Made by a program: the position numbers and the translations under genes
The notes under the pieces: model-generated
Seen by the model: the letters and a program-made list of their open reading frames with translations, nothing else
Told to the model about the DNA's origin: nothing
Databases searched by the model: none
In this document: positions 1-7,200 of the stretch, in pieces
Layout: each line of letters opens with the position of its first letter
How positions within the stretch are numbered: the stretch's first letter is position 1
NCBI GenBank assembly: GCA_012842645.1
Contig: DUSJ01000417.1
Coordinates: 1-9,590 of the forward strand
Reading direction: 5' to 3'
DNA length: 9,590 nucleotides
Source: Clostridiaceae bacterium
GTDB taxonomy: Bacteria; Bacillota; Clostridia; DSM-8532

Positions 1-361
1 CTATGACACATACGTAGAACAGGGAGGGGCTAATTTATCAGGCGGCCAGAAGCAAAGGCTGTGCATTGCCCGGGCTTTGCTTAAAAAACCGAAAATACTT
101 ATCCTTGACGACTCCACAAGTGCGGTGGATACCAGGACTGATGCAAGGATACGCGAGGCATTGAAGGAGTACATGCCTGAGATGACAAAAATCATCATTG
201 CCCAGAGGATAGCTTCCGTGAAAGACGCAGACAGGATAATAGTCATGGACCGCGGCACCATCAACGGCGTCGGGACCCATGAACAGCTGCTGTCTGAAAA
301 TGAGATTTACCGGGAAATATATTACTCCCAGAACAAGGCAGGTGATCGGAATGAAAATTAA
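1..361 (+). CDS. ABC exporter subunit 1, C-terminal part of the ATPase domain (5' truncated by window edge)
   Basis: The reading frame is open from position 2 and is cut by the window edge, so only the last ~119 residues are present. They contain the ABC signature LSGGQKQRL, a Walker B segment LILDDSTSAVD, the D-loop, and a switch region IIIAQRIASVKDAD. This is the end of the nucleotide-binding domain of a fused TMD-NBD exporter half. Two catalytic positions differ from the norm: the Walker B glutamate is Asp (LDD instead of LDE) and the switch histidine is Gln (AQR instead of AHR). In heterodimeric type IV ABC exporters this marks the subunit carrying the non-hydrolysing ATP site. The next gene begins inside this one (11-base overlap), so they are very likely co-translated partners in the membrane. 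The substrate cannot be told; such pairs export drugs, lipids or peptides. Confidence 0.93.
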   Translation, partial: YDTYVEQGGANLSGGQKQRLCIARALLKKPKILILDDSTSAVDTRTDARIREALKEYMPEMTKIIIAQRIASVKDADRIIVMDRGTINGVGTHEQLLSENEIYREIYYSQNKAGDRNEN

Positions 362-2249
362 TGATACCAAAAGCAGAAAGTCGGTTATCCTTCGCCTTGC
401 AGGAGACATATTCAAATTTTACCCTGTAATGCTGCCTATCGTTATAGCATGTATTATTTTCAATGCAGCTGTAAGTTCCATTCCTTCGATTTTTATGCAG
501 AATATTATAGCCGTTGTGGAGCAGAACTGGAGGACAGGGGACTGGAATGGCGCAGCAGGCAAAATATTGCGCTCCGTAGGTATACTGGCGGGGTTCTATA
601 TATTGTCGCTGATAAGCGGAGTGGTATATAACCAGATGATGGCCATCATAACCCAGGGGACGTTGAAGAAATTCAGGGTAAAAATGTTCGGCAGGATGCA
701 GACGCTGCCTGTTAAGTACTTCGATACTCACACCCACGGCGATATCATGAGTTATTATACCAATGACATTGATGCGCTGCGCCAGCTGATCTCCCAGAGC
801 TTCCCGAATCTCATGATATCGGTGGTCTCGGTGGTCACCATCTTCTCCATCATGATCTATTACTGCTTATGGCTGACGCTTGTCGTAATAATCGGCGTTT
901 TAGTAATGCTTTTCGTTACAAGAAAAGTTGGCGGAGGCTCAGCCAGGTATTTTGTCAGGCAGCAGAAAGCCCTTGGGCGAATGGAGGGCTTCGTGGAAGA
1001 GATAATGAACGGTCAGAAGGTAATTAAGGTTTTCTGCCATGAAGAGGAAAGCAAAGCCGACTTTGACCGGATCAACGAATCATTGTTCGACGATGCCAAG
1101 GCTGCAAACCAGTATGCAAATATCCTGGGACCAATCCTGAATAATATTGGAAACATATTATATGTCGTCGTCGCTATTACAGGCGGGATCCTGCTGATTT
1201 CAGATGTGCCGAACATAAGCATTTCAGGTCTTGCCATGGGAATCAGCATAACGGTTCCGTTCCTCAACATGACGAAAAAGTTTGTCGGGAACATCAACCA
1301 GGTATCTCACCAGGTAAATGCAGTCGTTATGGGAATAGCCGGCGCGCAGCGGATCTATGACTTAACTGACCAGGAGCCGGAGCAGGACAGCGGATATGTT
1401 ACGCTGGTAAATGCCTGTGAAAAGAACGGACAGTTGACCGAGTGCAGGGAGAAAACCGGGATATGGGCATGGAAGCATCCCCACAGCAGCGATGGCTCGG
1501 TGACCTACACCAAATTGTCCGGCGATGTGAGAATGTTCAATGTGGATTTCGAGTATGAGCCCGGGAAAACAGTTTTGCATGACATAAGCCTTTACGCAAA
1601 ACCGGGACAGAAGGTGGCATTCGTTGGAGCGACAGGCGCAGGCAAAACAACCATAACCAATCTGCTTAACCGTTTCTATGACATCGCCGACGGTAAAATC
1701 CGATATGACGGGATCAATATAAACAAGATCAAAAAGTCGGACCTCCGCCGCGCGATAGGTATGGTCCTCCAGGATACCAACCTGTTTACCGGCACCGTAA
1801 TGGACAATATCCGGTACGGCAGGCTGGAGGCTACCGACGAAGAATGCATCGCGGCGGCGAAGCTTGTAGGAGCGGATGACTTCATAACCCGTCTGCCAGA
1901 CGGATATTACACCATGATAACCGAAAACGGCACCAGCCTGTCCCAGGGCCAGCGTCAGCTCATATCCATCGCCAGGGCGGCTGTAGCCGATCCTCCTGTC
2001 ATGATACTGGACGAAGCAACTTCTTCCATCGATACCAGGACTGAGGCCATCGTCCAGCGCGGCATGGATGCCCTTATGAAAGGCAGGACGGTGTTTGTAA
2101 TCGCCCACCGCCTGTCGACGGTCAAAAACGCTGATGTAATTATAGTTTTGGATCATGGACGCATTATTGAAAGAGGGAACCACGAGGAACTGCTTGCCCT
2201 GAAAGGCCAGTATTACCAGCTTTACACGGGAGCATTTGAACTGGAATGA
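351..2249 (+). CDS. ABC exporter subunit 2 (TMD-NBD half transporter, catalytic partner)
   Basis: A 632-residue half transporter, the normal length for the family. The start is ATG 351, preceded by the SD-like GGTGAT at 341-346 and overlapping the end of subunit 1; upstream in-frame codons lie inside subunit 1 and are not used. Residues ~1-330 form the hydrophobic membrane domain. The ATPase domain has Walker A GATGAGKTT (426-434), Walker B VMILDEA (550-556, with catalytic Glu555) and the switch His586 (AHR). Its signature is LSQGQ (530-534) instead of LSGGQ. That fits a heterodimer in which this subunit's Walker motifs work with the partner's intact signature, while its altered signature faces the partner's degenerate Walker motifs. 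A linker of roughly 40 residues between membrane and ATPase domains (about residues 350-390, rich in charged residues, with two Cys) is longer than in minimal exporters. Substrate unknown. Confidence 0.95.
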   Translation: MKINDTKSRKSVILRLAGDIFKFYPVMLPIVIACIIFNAAVSSIPSIFMQNIIAVVEQNWRTGDWNGAAGKILRSVGILAGFYILSLISGVVYNQMMAIITQGTLKKFRVKMFGRMQTLPVKYFDTHTHGDIMSYYTNDIDALRQLISQSFPNLMISVVSVVTIFSIMIYYCLWLTLVVIIGVLVMLFVTRKVGGGSARYFVRQQKALGRMEGFVEEIMNGQKVIKVFCHEEESKADFDRINESLFDDAKAANQYANILGPILNNIGNILYVVVAITGGILLISDVPNISISGLAMGISITVPFLNMTKKFVGNINQVSHQVNAVVMGIAGAQRIYDLTDQEPEQDSGYVTLVNACEKNGQLTECREKTGIWAWKHPHSSDGSVTYTKLSGDVRMFNVDFEYEPGKTVLHDISLYAKPGQKVAFVGATGAGKTTITNLLNRFYDIADGKIRYDGININKIKKSDLRRAIGMVLQDTNLFTGTVMDNIRYGRLEATDEECIAAAKLVGADDFITRLPDGYYTMITENGTSLSQGQRQLISIARAAVADPPVMILDEATSSIDTRTEAIVQRGMDALMKGRTVFVIAHRLSTVKNADVIIVLDHGRIIERGNHEELLALKGQYYQLYTGAFELE

Positions 2250-2314
2250 TATTAAAGGGAAAGCGGCTGTAGATGCGAACGTCAGCTTCAACAGCAGATA
2301 TTGGAGGGAATCCT

Positions 2315-2662
2315 ATGGAACACAAAATATTCAAAACCTCTTTTTCGAAAATCTACCCTTTGCTGGTGGAAAAAGCTGTGCGAAAAGGACGGACAAAAGA
2401 TGAGGTTGATACTGTTATCCGCTGGCTGACAGGATATGACGAATCAGGCCTTAAAGCTCAGATCGATAAAAACGTCGATTACGAGACTTTTTTCAACGAA
2501 GCTCCGCATATGAACCCTAATGCGGATAAAATAACGGGAGTTATCTGCGGATACAGGGTCGAAAATATAGAAGATCCGCTTATGAAAAAGATCCGCTGGC
2601 TTGACAAACTCGTTGACGAACTGGCAAAGGGGAAGCCAATGGAGAAAATATTGAGGAGCTGA
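2315..2662 (+). CDS. DUF2200-like small cytosolic protein
   Basis: A 115-residue protein with no signal peptide or membrane segment. The start is ATG 2315, set by a good SD (GGAGGG, 2303-2308, spacing 6); an in-frame ATG at 2273 would add 14 unconserved-looking residues and is not preferred. The pattern fits what I recall of DUF2200: an N-terminal HKIFKTSF, then KGRTKDEVD, IRWLTGY, FFNEAPHMNPN, ITGVICGYRVE, and a C-terminal IRWLDKLVDELAKGKPMEKIL. The family is short, widespread in bacteria and of unknown function, and this copy seems full length. It begins 65 bases after the ABC exporter with no obvious terminator between, so it may ride on the same transcript, though a functional link is not implied. 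Confidence 0.85.
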   Translation: MEHKIFKTSFSKIYPLLVEKAVRKGRTKDEVDTVIRWLTGYDESGLKAQIDKNVDYETFFNEAPHMNPNADKITGVICGYRVENIEDPLMKKIRWLDKLVDELAKGKPMEKILRS

Positions 2663-2736
2663 TTTATAAAGGCCACCCCATAGCTGATATGCCTGAGAAT
2701 AAAAAGGAGCTATCTCAAAAGATTGCTGCATTCTGA
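2641..2736 (+). pseudogene. Possible gene remnant or tiny ORF at the end of the DUF2200 gene
   Basis: In the frame beginning at 2641 an open stretch encodes GENIEELIYKGHPIADMPEN followed by KKELSQKIAAF and stops with TGA at 2734-2736. It overlaps the last 22 bases of the DUF2200 gene in another frame. The composition (hydrophilic, helix-like, no odd residues) looks like real protein rather than random translation, but there is no ATG, GTG or TTG at its head. Only ATT 2650 could start it, with a weak GGAGA 2641-2645 before it. It may be the C-terminal scrap of a deleted gene, a tail once joined to the DUF2200 frame, or chance. I do not recognise a family. Confidence 0.25.
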
Positions 2737-2774
2737 GATCTTCTGATTGAAGCATGATCTTTTCAATCACTCAG
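2733..2774. repeat. Imperfect inverted repeat (possible weak terminator)
   Basis: The outer arms CTGAG (2733-2737) and CTCAG (2770-2774) enclose the inner arms GATTGAA (2745-2751) and TTCAATC (2762-2768). They can fold as a two-part hairpin with an asymmetric internal loop. It sits just after the DUF2200 gene and the small remnant, where an operon end would be expected, but no T-run follows, so intrinsic termination is doubtful. Confidence 0.3.
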
Positions 2775-2855
2775 GATGACCGCCTGTAATGAGATAGATC
2801 CTGTACACGATATGGATATATCTGTCATAACATTTGCATAAACGGACATGAGACT

Positions 2856-3677
2856 TTAATCTTTTTTACATTCGTATTCCGGAGATCCGCAAATAATTAT
2901 GTCGCTGTCCATTCCCAATTTATCGATAATATCCTCATATATGCTCAGCGCAACCTCAGTGGTCCATACAGAGAGCGTATTATCAACATTCAAAGGCACC
3001 AACTCACTGCCAAGGATATCAGCCTCGCTTCGCAGGCATTTCAGAAGCACATAAGATTCAAGTTCCTGGCAATCTATGCTGCAGAGCTTTGATTCATTAT
3101 CAAAATAAGAAAATGGTATAGAAACATTATAATCGAACCAGGGATAGTCATTCACTCCATTGCTGACTATGACAAGTGTTTCATGCGGCTGTTTGCAATT
3201 CTGATGCTGGACTACAGGCACACCGGAATCGGATATGACCGTAGAATCAACAAATGCCTTAGTAGTCAGAGGATTATATTGAAGTGCATTCGAAAGGTTG
3301 ACCGGCAATGTCAGTATATCCACGAATCCATCTTCGTATTCCACAACGAGAATTAACTGGTATCTTACTGTTACCCTGGATTTCCTTCCGCATATGGTAT
3401 TGGTAGGATAATCCTCAGCAATTACCCTCTTGTAAAGCTTGATGCATCTTACTCCGGCACCCGGGTCGGGTACAGCTGCTGGTACTGAGTTATGGTTAAT
3501 GATAAGTAACCTGAGCGGAAGTTTTTCACCGGTTCCCTGACTGTGCTGGTTATAGACCTCCTGGAACAGGATCTGAGTATTTTTTAATACCGATTTTGCC
3601 AGAACATACTTTGCAAAAATGTCGACCTTTTTCAGATCGATGATAACTTCCTTGCAGTTATTGTCTAGCTCGCTCAT
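2856..3677 (-). CDS. Unrecognised protein, paralog A of a duplicated pair
   Basis: A 273-residue protein, no signal peptide or membrane helix. The start is ATG 3677, with an excellent SD (GAGGAG, complement of 3685-3690, spacing 7). I do not recognise the family. It aligns end to end with the minus-strand protein at 7201-8025, roughly half identical by eye. Shared blocks are KVDIF.K.VL near the N-terminus, the central NLSN.LQYNP.TTKAFVDSTVI, then VSIPFSYF, and a C-terminal EDIIDKLGMDSDIIICG. Alternating hydrophobic and polar residues suggest a beta-rich, probably soluble protein. It is divergent from the glycosyltransferase operon that starts about 160 bases away. A structural or assembly role at the spore surface is possible from context only. 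The C-terminus has two Cys (SPEYECKKD and an earlier ICG), against a much more Cys-rich tail in paralog B. Confidence 0.85.
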   Translation of the reverse strand: MSELDNNCKEVIIDLKKVDIFAKYVLAKSVLKNTQILFQEVYNQHSQGTGEKLPLRLLIINHNSVPAAVPDPGAGVRCIKLYKRVIAEDYPTNTICGRKSRVTVRYQLILVVEYEDGFVDILTLPVNLSNALQYNPLTTKAFVDSTVISDSGVPVVQHQNCKQPHETLVIVSNGVNDYPWFDYNVSIPFSYFDNESKLCSIDCQELESYVLLKCLRSEADILGSELVPLNVDNTLSVWTTEVALSIYEDIIDKLGMDSDIIICGSPEYECKKD

Positions 3678-3838
3678 TCTATATCTCCTCTATCTATAAA
3701 ATCTAATATATGCTATGCAATACTGGCAATGTTGTTACAAGCGCCTTTCACTTCCGTCCTGTTAATGAAGGTGTTCTTATCAAAATAAAAAAAGGAGTAT
3801 ATATTGTAGTATGGTTGTTTTTGAAGGAGCATGTGCCA
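3678..3838. promoter_or_regulatory. Divergent intergenic region between paralog A and the first glycosyltransferase
   Basis: About 160 bases. It holds the SD of paralog A at the left and, for the plus strand, two SD-like sites: AAAGGAG (3791-3797) and AAGGAG (3824-3829). I see no clear plus-strand promoter. The strong first SD is followed 13 bases later by ATG 3811 in a different frame, giving a 26-codon ORF to TAA 3889-3891 that overlaps the TTG start of the glycosyltransferase. Confidence 0.45.
3704..3712 (-). promoter_or_regulatory. Candidate sporulation-sigma -10 box upstream of paralog A
   Basis: Read on the minus strand this is CATATATTA, which fits the CATAnnnTA -10 pattern of sigma-K-type promoters. 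It would place the transcript start about 20 bases before ATG 3677. An AC dinucleotide lies 18 bases upstream (complement of 3731-3732), loosely in the -35 position. The region is AT-rich, so a chance match is quite possible. Confidence 0.3.
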
Positions 3839-4828
3839 TTGGAAAAAAACAGGCCTTGTTATGGAATCTATTCTTTTTACAGCGACCATAAATCTGTAAT
3901 TTCCGAGTTCCTTGACAGCGTAAGGGATGCAGATGAGATCATACTTTGCGATACCGGTTCCACCGATGGTTCTTCGGATGTTATAAAAAAATTTATTTCC
4001 CGAAACCCGGGAACCAATATCAAAGTGGTCAGTGTATCCATATCACCATGGCGATATGACGACATCCGCAATATTGGATTATCTCTGATAAGCAGAAATA
4101 TCGACCTGTGCATATGCCTGGATATCGGTGAAATTCTTGTTCCCGGGTGGAAGTCCATCCTTGATGACTATTACAACCCGGAGATCGCCAGATATGAGTA
4201 TTATGTTAAGGTAAGGAGACCGGACTCGGAAAGCATCGTGACAGAAAGCAGGATTCATCGCAATAGAGGTTGCTTCTGGAAGCATCCTGTCTACGAGGAG
4301 CTTATAATGGATGCCCCTGGTAACGTCAGGATGATTCCCCGCCTGATGATCACAAGGATGGTTTCTGAACCAAAACATGATATTATCAGGCTTCTTCAAC
4401 GTTATATCAAAGAACATCCGTCAAGTTGGATCCCATTATGGCGCATTGCTGAAGCTTACCTTGAGAAGGGCAGCTTAATGGAAGCTCATATATTCGCTGA
4501 TAAAGCATTGCTGCTGTGTGATTGCGAAAAATCGAAGCCATATGCCCTTAAAGCCAGGATATGCCTTGCTGAAGGTCTTTATGAAGATGCCCTTCATTAC
4601 TTGGACCATGCTATATTATACAAAAATGATTTTCATCTTTGTGTCGAGAAAGCGAAGATCCTTTCAAAGCTGGGGCACCATATGGAAGCTTATGTCATCA
4701 TGAAGGAAGCCATGAAAAAACTACCGGATAACGCTCCCCATTCTTTTGGCTGGAACAGGGAATTCGATGAGTTCATGGAGAAGGAAAAAATACTGGGACT
4801 GGAGGAGATAAGCGGTGGGCAGGTATAA
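3839..4828 (+). CDS. GT-A glycosyltransferase-like protein with TPR tail, catalytic motifs degenerate
   Basis: A 329-residue family-2-type glycosyltransferase fold (~1-180) followed by TPR-like helical repeats (~198-296). The start is placed at TTG 3839, nine bases after AAGGAG (3824-3829), because the alignment to the next gene begins right there; the open frame back to 3710 is probably untranslated. The core CDTGSTDGS (38-46) is kept. Compared with its neighbour, key sites are altered: the CKNEA motif is replaced by YSDHK, the DLD metal motif is DIG (95-97), HPVHE is HPVYE (149-153), and the NHFP histidine is lost (ITRMV, ~171-175). It may thus be an inactive partner that binds the acceptor or shapes the active enzyme. 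Its stop overlaps the next gene by 14 bases, implying co-translation. An alternative is an active enzyme with unusual metal binding. Confidence 0.8.
   Translation: MEKNRPCYGIYSFYSDHKSVISEFLDSVRDADEIILCDTGSTDGSSDVIKKFISRNPGTNIKVVSVSISPWRYDDIRNIGLSLISRNIDLCICLDIGEILVPGWKSILDDYYNPEIARYEYYVKVRRPDSESIVTESRIHRNRGCFWKHPVYEELIMDAPGNVRMIPRLMITRMVSEPKHDIIRLLQRYIKEHPSSWIPLWRIAEAYLEKGSLMEAHIFADKALLLCDCEKSKPYALKARICLAEGLYEDALHYLDHAILYKNDFHLCVEKAKILSKLGHHMEAYVIMKEAMKKLPDNAPHSFGWNREFDEFMEKEKILGLEEISGGQV
4801..4807 (+). promoter_or_regulatory. Ribosome binding site fixing the GTG start of the second glycosyltransferase
   Basis: GGAGGAG lies 7 bases before GTG 4815, inside the end of the first glycosyltransferase gene. 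It is near-perfect and decides the start of the downstream gene, since no ATG is available at that point. Confidence 0.85.
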
Positions 4829-5900
4829 AACTTGTGTCTATGCCATATGCAAAAATGAGGCCGCATTTGTGGACCGCTGGGTGGAGTCCATGTCCGAAGC
4901 GGATCTTATCATAGTATGCGATACAGGTTCTGCTGACGACACAGTCCAAAAACTTAAGGACAAAGGCGTAACAGTGTACGAAATAAAGGTCGATCCCTGG
5001 CGCTTCGACGTGGCGCGCAATATTTCCATGGCCCTGGTTCCTTCGGATGTTGATATATGTGTATGTACCGATCTTGATGAAATGATGGAGCCGGGATGGC
5101 GGGAACGGCTTGAAAAAGCATGGAAACCAAATACTGACTCTCTTCATTTTCTGTTTACGTTCAGCTTCAATGAGGACGGTTCAAGGGGTACGACTTTCTG
5201 GAAAAATAAGATCCATGCCCGCAAAGGATACAGGTGGACCCATCCTGTTCATGAAATACTTCAGTTTGTGGAAGAACGGCAGGAAAATATCGTTTATGAA
5301 CCGAATATCCGTCTGAATCATTTTCCATGTGCAAAGGAGTCCAGGAGCAATTATCTTCCCCTTCTTGAACAGGCTGTAAAAGAGTCTCCCGAGGATGACC
5401 GCAACATGCACTACCTTGGGAGGGAATATCTTTACAATCAGCGTTGGGACGACTGTATTGATACATTAAAGAGACATCTGTCCATGCCATCGGCAACCTG
5501 GCGGGATGAAAGATGCGCTTCCATGAGATATATCGCTATGGCATATATGGCGAAGAATATGGTCGGTGAAGCTAAAAGCTGGCTGTACCGTGCCATTGCC
5601 GAAGCGCCGCATCTCAGGGAGCCTTATGTGGATCTTATCAGGATATTTTACCAGGAAAGAAACTGGCCGGGCGTATATCATATGGTTCATGAAGGGTTGA
5701 AGATCAGGGACAGGTCCACAACATATATCAACGAAGCATATGCCTGGGACTATACGATTTATGATTACGGAGCCATTAGCGCCTTTGAGCTTGGAAGATA
5801 TAAAGAAGCGCTGGATTTTGCAGAGACCGCGTACAAAATGGCTCCTCATATCGAGCGATTGAAAAGCAATCGTGATTTGATCAGTAAATATGCCATGTAA
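4815..5900 (+). CDS. GT-A (family 2-type) glycosyltransferase with C-terminal TPR repeats
   Basis: A 361-residue protein starting at GTG 4815 behind GGAGGAG. The N-terminal GT-A domain has AICKNEAAF (10-18), [10 protein letters not shown] (34-43), the metal-binding CTDLDEM (84-90, DLD 86-88), W.HPVHE (141-147) and LNHFP (167-171). These are the motifs of family 2 enzymes that transfer sugar from a nucleotide donor. From ~195 to the end come TPR-like repeats (e.g. [15 protein letters not shown] and [13 protein letters not shown]), as in protein glycosyltransferases that grip a peptide acceptor. All catalytic motifs look intact, unlike the gene before it. It is cytosolic, with no membrane segment. 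The BclB-type exosporium domain immediately downstream suggests that a spore-surface protein is the acceptor, but the donor sugar and target are not visible in the sequence. Confidence 0.92.
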   Translation: MGRYKTCVYAICKNEAAFVDRWVESMSEADLIIVCDTGSADDTVQKLKDKGVTVYEIKVDPWRFDVARNISMALVPSDVDICVCTDLDEMMEPGWRERLEKAWKPNTDSLHFLFTFSFNEDGSRGTTFWKNKIHARKGYRWTHPVHEILQFVEERQENIVYEPNIRLNHFPCAKESRSNYLPLLEQAVKESPEDDRNMHYLGREYLYNQRWDDCIDTLKRHLSMPSATWRDERCASMRYIAMAYMAKNMVGEAKSWLYRAIAEAPHLREPYVDLIRIFYQERNWPGVYHMVHEGLKIRDRSTTYINEAYAWDYTIYDYGAISAFELGRYKEALDFAETAYKMAPHIERLKSNRDLISKYAM

Positions 5901-5914
5901 GCTGCACTTTCTCT

Positions 5915-6256
5915 ATGCCGAGAGATGGTGTAATCACTGATATTGCAGCGTTCTTCTCCGTAGGTGCCGCAGTATCCCTTATTGGCAGCACTGTAACAAT
6001 ATCGGCCCAGCTCTATCAATCCACTACGCCGGATAACACTTTCGCACCTATTCCTGGCGCTGTGGTCACATTGGCTCCGGGTCTTACTGGACTGGTCAGC
6101 ATCGGTACAGTGGCAAGCGGAGAGACAAACGGGCTGAATATTCCTGTGACAGCGGGGACTCGTTTGTTGATGGTATTCTCGGCTGCTGTTACTGCCGGCC
6201 TGGATATCGCCACTATTATTTCAGGTTTTGCCAGCGCAGGTGTCAATATCATCTGA
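5915..6256 (+). CDS. BclB-type exosporium C-terminal domain, standing alone (probably 5'-truncated gene)
   Basis: The 113 residues from ATG 5915 match the C-terminal domain of BclB-like exosporium glycoproteins (the TIGR03721-type domain): [15 protein letters not shown], then [45 protein letters not shown] and a final FASAGVNII. In the family this domain follows a signal-bearing N-terminus and a long collagen-like Gly-X-Y stretch and is used for trimerisation or surface display. Both are absent here. The similarity begins before the ATG: the four codons before it read C-T-F-S, and FS precedes the PRDG block in relatives, yet an in-frame TAA at 5885-5887 blocks any longer frame. No Shine-Dalgarno site precedes the ATG; expression would need coupling to the glycosyltransferase stop 14 bases upstream. 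It is either a remnant of a deleted gene or a small standalone domain. A strong terminator follows. Confidence 0.75.
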   Translation: MPRDGVITDIAAFFSVGAAVSLIGSTVTISAQLYQSTTPDNTFAPIPGAVVTLAPGLTGLVSIGTVASGETNGLNIPVTAGTRLLMVFSAAVTAGLDIATIISGFASAGVNII

Positions 6257-6295
6257 CGGTCAAGCAACTATGCGGAATAACGCAATCATTTGTCT

Positions 6296-6330
6296 ACAGG
6301 GCGACACGAAAGTCGCCCTGTTTTTATTTA
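6296..6330 (+). terminator. Rho-independent terminator
   Basis: A perfect 10-bp stem (6296-6305 with 6312-6321; core CAGGGCGAC / GTCGCCCTG) with a 6-base ACGAAA loop is followed by a T-rich tract to 6330. It ends the glycosyltransferase-BclB-domain transcript and separates it from the next plus-strand gene. Confidence 0.93.
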
Positions 6331-6388
6331 TACAAAGGAGCCAGTTAAAACAGGTAAAAATCCGTTGCATATCCGAATAAAATTGAAC

Positions 6389-6396
6389 GGAGGGGG
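6389..6396 (+). promoter_or_regulatory. Strong ribosome binding site setting the start of the 6404 gene
   Basis: GGAGGGGG lies 7 bases before ATG 6404. It rules out the longer in-frame reading from TTG 6290, which would have to pass through the terminator hairpin. Confidence 0.85.
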
Positions 6397-6403
6397 TGAT
6401 GCG

Positions 6404-7168
6404 ATGCAGCCGAATTTTTATGCGGGAAAATATACATTTTTCGATGAAGTATTGTTTGAATGCAGTTTCAGTGACTTATTGGGAATAGAGGCAGAGGATA
6501 TCGAAGCTGGGGATGCACTCAGTTGCTGCCTTTATGACATTGGTTTTCATTCGGCTGAGGATCATGACAGTATAGAACAGACAATGGCTTATTCCCTTGA
6601 GATATTCTGCGATGTACGTCATAAATATCAGCAGCATTCAGGGATCGTTTCCCGGAAAATCAACGGTGAAAAGAAACTCCTTATTCCCAAAAAGGAAATC
6701 GAGGGGCTGACGGCTGCAGAATCAGAAAACCACAGCATAATAAACCATATCAGTAATACAGCGTTCCATACCCGGAACCTGAAAAACGGGGATATTTACC
6801 TTGCGGTAACGGCAAATATCGAAATTATGATTCTTGATGAACCTCATGAAGATTTTTGGATCTGCAGCCGGACAGATATAGTGCCGCCGGCACAAAATGA
6901 AGTTCATGACTGGAAAAAGCTTATTAAGGATATCAGTATAAGGGATACGGTGCTCCTTTTCGAAAACCTTATACAACTTATAAAGGAAAATGTTTGCAGT
7001 GGTCCCGATGATGATGCCGGTACAGACAAAAAAAAGCTGGAACAGGAAAACCTGCTGCTGAAATACGAACTAAATGAACTGCGAAACAGGATCCTTGCAT
7101 TAAGCAGCAGGATCAGCGAAAGAGATTATATCATAGACGGTTTGCTAAAAATCATCAAACCCCTGTAG
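6404..7168 (+). CDS. Unrecognised 254-residue protein with C-terminal coiled coil
   Basis: The start is ATG 6404 (strong GGAGGGGG site). I do not recognise the family. Residues 1-195 form an acidic, mixed alpha/beta domain with alternating hydrophobic strands, for example DIYLAVTANIEIMIL (130-144), and five Cys. Residues ~207-245 are a heptad-like coiled coil (KKLEQENLLLKYELNELRNR and following). There is no signal peptide or membrane segment, so it acts in the cytoplasm or on an assembled surface layer. It follows the terminator at 6296-6330 and so must have its own promoter, which I cannot place with confidence. It converges on paralog B. The 120-residue minus-strand protein at 8089-8451 also ends in a coiled coil, so the two could pair, but this is speculation. 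Confidence 0.85.
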   Translation: MQPNFYAGKYTFFDEVLFECSFSDLLGIEAEDIEAGDALSCCLYDIGFHSAEDHDSIEQTMAYSLEIFCDVRHKYQQHSGIVSRKINGEKKLLIPKKEIEGLTAAESENHSIINHISNTAFHTRNLKNGDIYLAVTANIEIMILDEPHEDFWICSRTDIVPPAQNEVHDWKKLIKDISIRDTVLLFENLIQLIKENVCSGPDDDAGTDKKKLEQENLLLKYELNELRNRILALSSRISERDYIIDGLLKIIKPL

Positions 7169-7184
7169 AAATGACAGGGGTTTG
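7156..7184. terminator. 11-bp hairpin between convergent genes, overlapping the plus-strand stop codon
   Basis: Perfect arms CAAACCCCTGT (7156-7166) and ACAGGGGTTTG (7174-7184) surround a 7-base loop. The TAG stop of the plus gene (7166-7168) spans the end of the left arm and the loop. No T-run follows on the plus strand. Read on the minus strand, a TGATTTTTAG stretch follows the stem, so it is a better terminator for the minus operon ending at 7201, perhaps serving both. Confidence 0.7.
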
Positions 7185-7200
7185 AAGAAAGCCTGATCCA

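Noticed and set aside
1362..2291. Long minus-strand open frame opposite ABC exporter subunit 2
   Set aside because: It lies wholly opposite a gene with clear ABC motifs; its translation shows no domain and is a coding-strand shadow.
3710..3838. N-terminal extension of the first glycosyltransferase from ATG 3710
   Set aside because: No SD at ATG 3710, the extra 43 residues do not align to the neighbour, and alignment starts at the TTG 3839 region, which has an SD.
3839..4828. Frameshift in the first glycosyltransferase as the reason for its odd N-terminus
   Set aside because: The stated frame aligns residue for residue with the second glycosyltransferase from the start to CDTGS without a gap, so the motif changes are substitutions.
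6290..6403. Upstream TTG start for the coiled-coil gene
   Set aside because: It would translate through the intrinsic terminator, and ATG 6404 has a much stronger SD.
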